Shown: piece by piece, positions 58,101 to 64,000 of the stretch
Layout of the letters: each line of letters opens with the position of its first letter
Position numbering within the stretch: the stretch's first letter is position 1
Assembly (NCBI GenBank): GCA_038093515.1
Contig: JBBPSI010000118.1
Location: 16,364-80,363, forward strand
Length of the DNA: 64,000 bases
From: Butyriboletus loyo
Lineage: Eukaryota > Basidiomycota > Agaricomycetes > Boletales > Boletaceae
Direction of reading: 5' to 3'
Program-made: the position numbers and the translations under genes
Notes under the pieces: model-generated
The model's input: only the letters and a program-made list of their open reading frames with translations
The model's database searches: none
What the model was told of the DNA's origin: nothing

Positions 58101-59623
58101 CCTGACATGCTCATATCTCACGCCTGTCATTGCAGAACGAGAGTTGTCACCTTCGAGCAGAGTCGTCGATGCCTACCCACGTCCTCCGACCTTCCGACGA
58201 GTCCAGGAGAGCAGTAAACGTCGTTCCATTGACTCCACCCTTCTCCTTGGAAACGCGGAAGACGTCTCTCCCGATGACCCAGTCTTCATACTCCGCCGTG
58301 CTGTTTCCTACCGCACATCGTCCTCTCGTTACCGTATGTCTGCTCCTCTTGACGAAATTGCTCTTCAACACCTCCGGGATTCCATCTCAGGTTCCAGCCT
58401 CAGCTCAGATAATGCGACGCCGGAAGAAACAGTACATAAACCCCGCCAATTGTCTAGACAAGAAATCATCGCTGCGCAGAGGGCTGCTTCGAGAGAAAAA
58501 CAACGTGCTATTGTGTCCGCGCAGACGAACTCGGTGAGGGGTGTCGATGTCTTACTTCCCGGGAATGCCATTATTCGTAGTTCGCGGTACGACGCTGGGG
58601 ACGGTATCCGATATTCGTACGTCCAAGACGGCGAATCCTATGACGTGAGCGACATCATTGAACAAGAGCTCCGCGAGACGAGTGGATCGTCGTCCCCGAC
58701 GCACAAGCACGATCTATTGGAGGGTGTCTTTGGGAGAAACAGGGACAGGGACGGGCTGAATGAAAAACTGGATCGGGTCCTCGCCAAGATCAAGGACGAG
58801 CGCCTCGGCGTCCAATATGCCACTGTCAAAGCAAGCGAGGAACACCTCGATAACCCGCCGTCAGCGCGCTCGACCGGCTCATCCTCGTCGATGTATTCGG
58901 TGGACGAGTCGGCGGGGCGGAGTGAGGGACGGACGCCGACGCCCTTGGCAGGACCGGCTGTGAAGCGAACGACGTCGTCACTTGGCGATGTGGAGTCGCG
59001 TTCTGCAACACCTACATTGTCTTCGGCAGTTGGAGTCCCGCGCGCACACTCAACCACGCCGTCGTTCCAGTCGCACTCGCACTCACAATCCCAGTCTCAG
59101 TTGCATTCTCACCGTCAGCCGTCTATTGCGTCGGTCATATCCGATATGACGTCTACATCCATGTATGCGACACCCACTGCACAGTTGCTCAGTCCGACTC
59201 CGACTGAAACCGAGCTCGCGATGAGCGCACGTAGCGACGTCACCTTTCAACCTGCTTCTCGATCCCAGTCCCAGTCCCAAACCCGCCCGCCAGTCAAACG
59301 GCTCTACATATCCCCCGACGACTTTGGGGTGGATCGGATGTTGGCGATCATTGAGATTGCGGGGACGGTCGTGAAGCCACCCGAGCCACCGTTGCATTCT
59401 GTGGATGAAATGTTGTTTGGAAGGTCGATCGAAGTACAGACGCTCCACCCGGAAATTCGGGAGATTTATTATGGAGCGTTTCAGCAACTGGACGAGATGG
59501 ACAAGGTGAGTGTCCCTTTGTCTTTTTTTGTCCCCTTCTTTCTTGGGTTGCTATGGGGGTGGGGATTGACTTGCGACCTTGCAGATGCTCGACGAATATC
59601 TTCAACAGGCGCTGGCGGTATGA
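55116..59623 (+). CDS. Bud14/Tea4-type polarity protein with SH3 and Ras-association-like regions
   Basis: Exons 55116-55604, 55658-58073, 58136-59505, 59585-59623; 1437 residues. Known: Bud14 (budding yeast) and Tea4 (fission yeast) recruit type-1 phosphatase and formins to growth sites. Seen: acidic N terminus; SH3 at about residues 92-150 (FDLVYSLHSFAATVEGQASV, WWLVRVLKTQDVGYIPAENI) followed by the family tail ERLARLNKHRNVDLA; VMFTPALSVRRYPPAVWNEE, also family-typical; Gln-rich stretches near 315-345; a basic KGRGGVFGLFGRKKDK block; a Ras-association-like fold at about 660-760 (LSVIRIFAGKNVQTEATFKT); a second related segment at about 855-965; and a long Ser-rich tail with short SQSQSQ runs. 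Frame unbroken. Confidence 0.88.
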
Positions 59624-60095
59624 GACAGAGTCACGGACAACAAAATTTAAAAAAAAGTCGTGATGGAATTCGTTTTCTTTTTTTCTTTCGTCCCGTTCGT
59701 TACGCTATTTATTGCCTTTATGTTTTCGTTTGCTCTCAAAAACGCCCAGTCGTTCCTTTTTTTTTGTTGCATTCGTATGCGCTTAATTTAATCAGGTACA
59801 TTGACAAGCATGAATGTGATCATGATGCTTCTTGAAGAGCACTGCCCTTGCATGCATGCGCCCACACCTGAGTCAATGTGCAACACGACGGAGCCCTCTG
59901 TCTGTCCAGCGAGCATCGCTGTGATATCCTGTGCTTTGCCTTTGGCGTCGCGTTCCCAAGTTATGTCTCACCGTCTAACCTATCCATTATACTTACAAAA
60001 TGACTCAGTGTGTTATCTGACGTAGTGACATATAAAAAGCAGCGACAAATCAGCAAAAACCAACGAGAGAGAGAGAGAGAGAGAAGACGACCATC
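59624..60095. other. Intergenic with a GA microsatellite
   Basis: 3' flanks of two convergent genes. A GA-dinucleotide run of about ten units lies at 60065-60087, just beyond the next stop codon's position. No gene seen. Confidence 0.5.
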
Positions 60096-62604
60096 TCAAT
60101 CAAGGTGCAATACCGGAGAGCCATCGACCCGTCTCTGCATAAAGATCCGTTTCTCACCCCACACCTCGGCGATGTCCTGCTGATCGCCAGATGCAGCGCT
60201 CCCAAGGTGGCGCGCCCCAACGCCAACACCACCCTCTGTCAGAACACCATCCGTTTCCGACTCTCCTTCCCCTCTCACATCTGCGTGTCCATACACACCT
60301 CTTGCCCCCGTCTGCGCAAACTGCGCGGGAAGCTCAGACCCGTGTACAGCGGCGGCGACGTTGACGAGGGTGAACTGCATGCCCTTTCCCGGCCTGAAAT
60401 GCGCAAGGACGATCAGTGCGAAAAGGAGACCAAAGACTGCACTCGAGGCGGCCAAGTTTGGGATGGACGCTGCAAAGACGATTTCAGAGACCGAGATACG
60501 TCCGGGGACGTATGCAGTGCCGAGGTACCCCGCGAGATAGGCTGTACGCGCGCACGCAAGAGAAAGAGAGAGTGTGTGTCAAAACATGACATGACAGTGA
60601 CAATGACGGACCGACGAAGACACGAGAAACGGTATGTGACGCACCTTTGGAAGCGGACTGAAGAATCTGGGTATATCCTTTCGTGATGTCCTCGATCGGT
60701 GCTGGAGCGATCGTTGCCGACGTGCCAGCTGGTGCATTGGTCCCTGGAAGACCTTCAAACTGCGCCTTTCCAAACAAGACGTCGCCCTGCACTTGTGAAC
60801 CCAGTTGGTAGTTTTGTACTTGCGTCCCGGAGAGCGCGCCGGCGTTCTGCGTGAGCGACATGGTCGCGATCGAAAACATGGCGGTGGTCTGGATGGGGTT
60901 TAGGTTACCCTGGCGCTTTAGCTGGATGCCGGCCAGAAGCGGTTGCACACTCAAGCGCCCATGCCCGTCGTTTCGCACTTCGCGTGTTTTGATGGTGATG
61001 TTTGGTATGCAGGCCAAGATGGCCATGGTCCATGTCTGGTCAGTTAAAGCGATCGTAAAGGCAGTATCTATGCCTGTCAGATCAAGTGTGACGTCGACAA
61101 GTGGGGACGGGAGGCAGCCAGATTGGCATTGGCCCAGGAGGAACATGGTTGATCCATCTGAGGCGGGGGCATGTGTGGTATGGTTGGTGACGGTGTCAGT
61201 GGGACTTTTGACGGAGGTAAAAGCAGTGGCTCCAATCGCGGCTAGGTGGCAGAACATTGGTACCTAGGAAGAAAATTAACTTTGAACAACTCACGTATGT
61301 CAGTAGCGGTCAATTGGACGTCCACGTTGAAATCAACAAGGTATGCTGTTGCAAAGTATTGATTGATGTCCGATGTTGAATTGACGGGGACTTGCACAGG
61401 CGTAGTGAGATTTGTGGAAGCCCAAGAACACGTCGGATTGATCCCGATCACATCACTTAACCATCTCGCGCTCGTCGTTGTGGACAGATGGAGAGGCACA
61501 GGCGCAATGAACGCCGCATATTCCGGTTCTGACGTATTTGCTACGCTGAAAGAATACTGGACGCCGAGTTCCATTTCTGCCCACGTGATGGAGGCTGCTG
61601 AAACAGCGTTCAAAGATGCATTGAACGCTGGTTGTTGAGGGTATGTTCCACTAAAAATACCAAAATGAGGAATACACAGGTCAGGAGGGTGGCATACATA
61701 CTTTAATACGCTCTGCGCGGATACAGCTCCAATAGCAAACGCCATTAATTCTCCATCAGCTAACACGCTGTTGATCGTCACTGTCCACAAGTAAAAATGG
61801 GAATGGGAATGAAAGCTTTGCACATGACTTACAGGCACCTGGCGCTAGCGTTGCCACAATCCAGACCAAGAACGAAGCAACGATTGCAAGGATATAGTAG
61901 TTGGAGCACGTACGCCCCCACATCGCCACCAACATGTCGATATTGCCGAAAGTTGGAGTCGAAATATGGTTGATCGTTCCTAGCGGAACACCATGGCTGT
62001 GGGATGCCAAGGCGCGGAAAAATTCTTCGCTCTACAGAACGAGTATATGAGCAAATTCGCTCATCGACACATCATGCTTACCTTCAAATTGGAAACAATA
62101 TCATAGATTGGGTAGAGCGCGATCGAGACGATGATGATACTGATAGAAGTGATACCACCTTTGATAGTAGCTATGACATCCGGTATAAGAGATTTTAGAA
62201 ATGGAGCGAGAAACCGACGAGATATAGCACCCACCAAAATGCTGCGGCGTAACGGCGTAGAGGCCGTACGTATTGACTGGTATCGCCTTACCATGAACAG
62301 TGTAACAGAACGCGAGATAGCCAATGGCGACGAGCGGTAAGAGCGCCATCTCGAGTGGTGTCTGGATCGTGCGCCATGAATACGGACGACCGGCCGATGT
62401 GCCCTTCCGAAATAGTTGAGGACGCAAAGGTGAGAGGGACGTGCTGGAGCACGACCCGGGGGGGTCTTTGACTCCCCCTGAGCCAACTAGATGGGGTAGA
62501 TCTGCCAAGTCGTCTTTGGAAGATTGTTCCGGGGAATACAAAGTGGCGCCTTGAAAAGGAGATTTCAGGGGACTGAGAGGGTAGTAAGACGGCTCTGCCA
62601 TCAT
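60096..62604 (-). CDS. Fungal membrane protein with four predicted helices
   Basis: Exons 62604-62235, 62170-62082, 62031-61833, 61780-61702, 61650-61295, 61241-60645, 60541-60096; introns of 50-103 bp; 711 residues. Seen: a cytosolic-type N terminus of about 85 residues, three closely spaced hydrophobic helices (ALLPLVAIGYLAFCY, SISIIIVSIALYPIYDI, YYILAIVASFLVWIV), a large extracytosolic-type region of about 350 residues with several N-glycosylation sequons (NASL, NTSE, NLTT, NSTS) and cysteines, a last helix (AVFGLLFALIVLAHF) and a polar tail. This layout is common in Agaricomycete proteins of unknown function. The intron at 61294-61242 uses the second of two close AG sites; the first would make a 31-bp intron. 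Confidence 0.8.
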
Positions 62605-63346
62605 GGGAAAGTTTTATCTCGGTTGAAGAAATTGCGAACGAGCGTGAGTGGGCCTACGGGGTGGAGCAAGTCGAGAAAGCCATTAGATCGTGCAATAGTC
62701 CGGACGGTAGAGAGAAGGCTTTCACGACACATACCACTGGTAGCAGGAGAGGATGAGGGAAGAATGCACGAGGGTACATTTCGACAGAGCCCTGACCGTG
62801 CCACAACCTTACGATCACAACATCCAAAATCGGATGGCGTTGAGGTAAGGAACGTCGCGAAAATGGTTCACGGTCGTTGCTGTCAAGCGGGTAGTGTTTC
62901 TGAGTTACCATCAAATCTTCGCCAATCTGAAGTGAAATTTGGAGAGCGTCGGGACTCGGGAAACCCATTAGGCGAGAGCTTCGAACGTTGACTCAGGTAT
63001 GACCGGCCTAAGGCCTGCCACTCGATGTCCAATGGTACCGGCGATTGTGGTCTATCCTGTCGGTTGCAGCCCTACTATGCCGGCTGAGCCTGCGAGGGAC
63101 ATTCACGAATCAAAGTTCCGGAAGGCAAACGCCAGTTGATCCTGGATGATGATATGACGGCACCGCTCAGCCGACTCCAGCATCAACTCCGATTTTTCCA
63201 CTCGAAAGCAATCTGGCTGTCCGCTTGACTGTCTCTAGCCGGTCTCTGCACTACACCCAGCACTACGGTCACTACCCGTATACAATCTGGCGTTGTCTGT
63301 AATGCGCTGCCATCCATTGGGTTCTCCAACGAACCGACATTTACAA
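62605..63346. other. Divergent upstream region
   Basis: Shared 5' region of the membrane protein and the aspartic-protease-like gene. Frames of up to about 155 codons exist on the plus strand but none has a recognisable domain. Confidence 0.4.
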
Positions 63347-64000
63347 ATGTCGACCTTCCAGGCGTCACTCATAGTACTTGGCTCCATATCGTCCACCCTC
63401 TCATACGTGGAAGCAAATTCAGGCAGCAAGTCTTTGCGTAAAATTTTGAGATCGTTTATTGACAATCATGGCTTCATACATGCAGCTTGGGCTACGCTCC
63501 CAATGAACGTCCCACCCTATCTCTCAGAGGACGCTTACATTCCTTCCACCGTACCAGTCCTCGTTGGGACACCACCTCAACAAATAAACCTCACCGTTGA
63601 CATGTCGTCTGGATTCCTTGCTACGTATGGGTCCGACTGTATCCTCTGTGCTGGGACAACGATGTTCGATCCATCCTTGTCGTCGACCTTCAAGGTGCGT
63701 CCACACTTTTTTCTACTCTTACAATACCATTGGTGGAGCTTGTCGCGCTTGGGTTAGTTTAGGCGTGTTGCTAAGTATTCCATGGTAGACGAACAACACT
63801 GCTTGGAGTGCGTCCGTGCCGTCATTCAGCGGGGTGCATGTTTCCGACACAGTTGGATTCGGGGGCCTTTTCAGTGTCCCAGACCAACCCTTTGGCAAGT
63901 GGACGATTCTCGTCGCCTAGGGCAGTCATTCACTCCTGCGACCTTCAACAGTAAACATACTCGATGGCTCCAATCTAACCTTCGCGAATTCTATCTGGAA
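63347..64000 (+). CDS. Secreted aspartic-protease-like protein, 5' part only
   Basis: Runs off the window. Exons 63347-63694, 63789-63894 and from 63952. Seen: a signal peptide (MSTFQASLIVLGSISSTLSY), then the pepsin-fold opening VPVLVGTPPQQINLTVD. The first active-site motif, DTGS in active pepsins, reads DMSSG here, so catalysis is doubtful. CILC with FDPSLSSTFK follows as in fungal family members. The second intron appears to use a GC donor (G|GCAAGT, 57 bp), after which FVNILDGSNLTFANSIW continues the family sequence. The second aspartate lies beyond the window. An upstream ATG at 63302 is possible but would bury the signal peptide. Confidence 0.75.

Noticed and set aside
58144..59835. 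Separate 563-codon gene after the SH3/RA gene
   Set aside because: The splice 58073/58136 joins it in frame to the upstream exons, and the last stretch after 59505 is intron; it is the 3' half of the Bud14/Tea4-like gene.
61264..61294. 31-bp intron in the membrane protein gene
   Set aside because: Too short for this genome; the next AG at 61242 gives 53 bp and restores an in-frame continuation.

Overview
The window is nuclear DNA of a filamentous basidiomycete, probably an Agaricomycete; the genus cannot be fixed from sequence alone. The inference rests on many 45-65 bp GT-AG introns, single-copy fungal housekeeping genes (Grc3, Rix7, Tsr2, Bud14/Tea4, mitochondrial malate dehydrogenase), a Ty3-type chromovirus and DNA decayed at CpG sites. 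No tRNA, rRNA or CRISPR was seen.

Layout. 1.3-1.9 kb: small secreted expansin/RlpA-like gene. 2.5-3.1 kb: dead kinase copy. 3.3-5.8 kb: decayed copy of a three-gene module (ORF-B, ORF-A, ORF-C). 5.9-9.1 kb: intact dipeptidyl peptidase III. 9.2-12.1 kb: second, frameshifted module copy. 12.1-15.8 kb: Grc3 and an alpha/beta hydrolase, both minus strand. 16.2-17.2 kb: Ran1-like kinase. 17.6-31.65 kb: transposon island with an intact chromovirus inside an older solo LTR, further solo LTRs, two fold-back elements and CpG-poor relics, bracketed by a direct repeat of about 110 bp. 32.4-36.4 kb: an unknown gene convergent with Rix7. 36.7-46.9 kb: a very large inverted repeat whose two arms each carry a complete module (C, A, B); the 2.6 kb spacer holds broken pieces of DPP III, the alpha/beta hydrolase and ORF-A. 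48.5-49.6 kb: a second, near-identical Ran1-like kinase, inverted relative to the first. 51.0-63 kb: ordinary gene-dense sequence with mitochondrial MDH, Tsr2, a third intact kinase, Bud14/Tea4-like polarity protein and a four-helix membrane protein. 63.3 kb to the end: start of an aspartic-protease-like gene.

The housekeeping genes form no pathway, although Grc3, Rix7 and Tsr2 are all ribosome-biogenesis factors. What marks the window is local segmental duplication: the ORF-A/B/C module (four copies plus fragments), the Ran1-like kinase (three intact copies plus one pseudogene) and dispersed fragments of neighbouring genes. The module, a promoter-bearing gene set of unknown function preserved at about 98 percent protein identity in the two palindrome arms, is the best candidate for an undescribed system. 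Splice sites were chosen by hand from GT-AG (once GC-AG) signals and reading-frame continuity, so exon borders are inferences. For most multi-exon genes the exon lengths sum to a whole number of codons.
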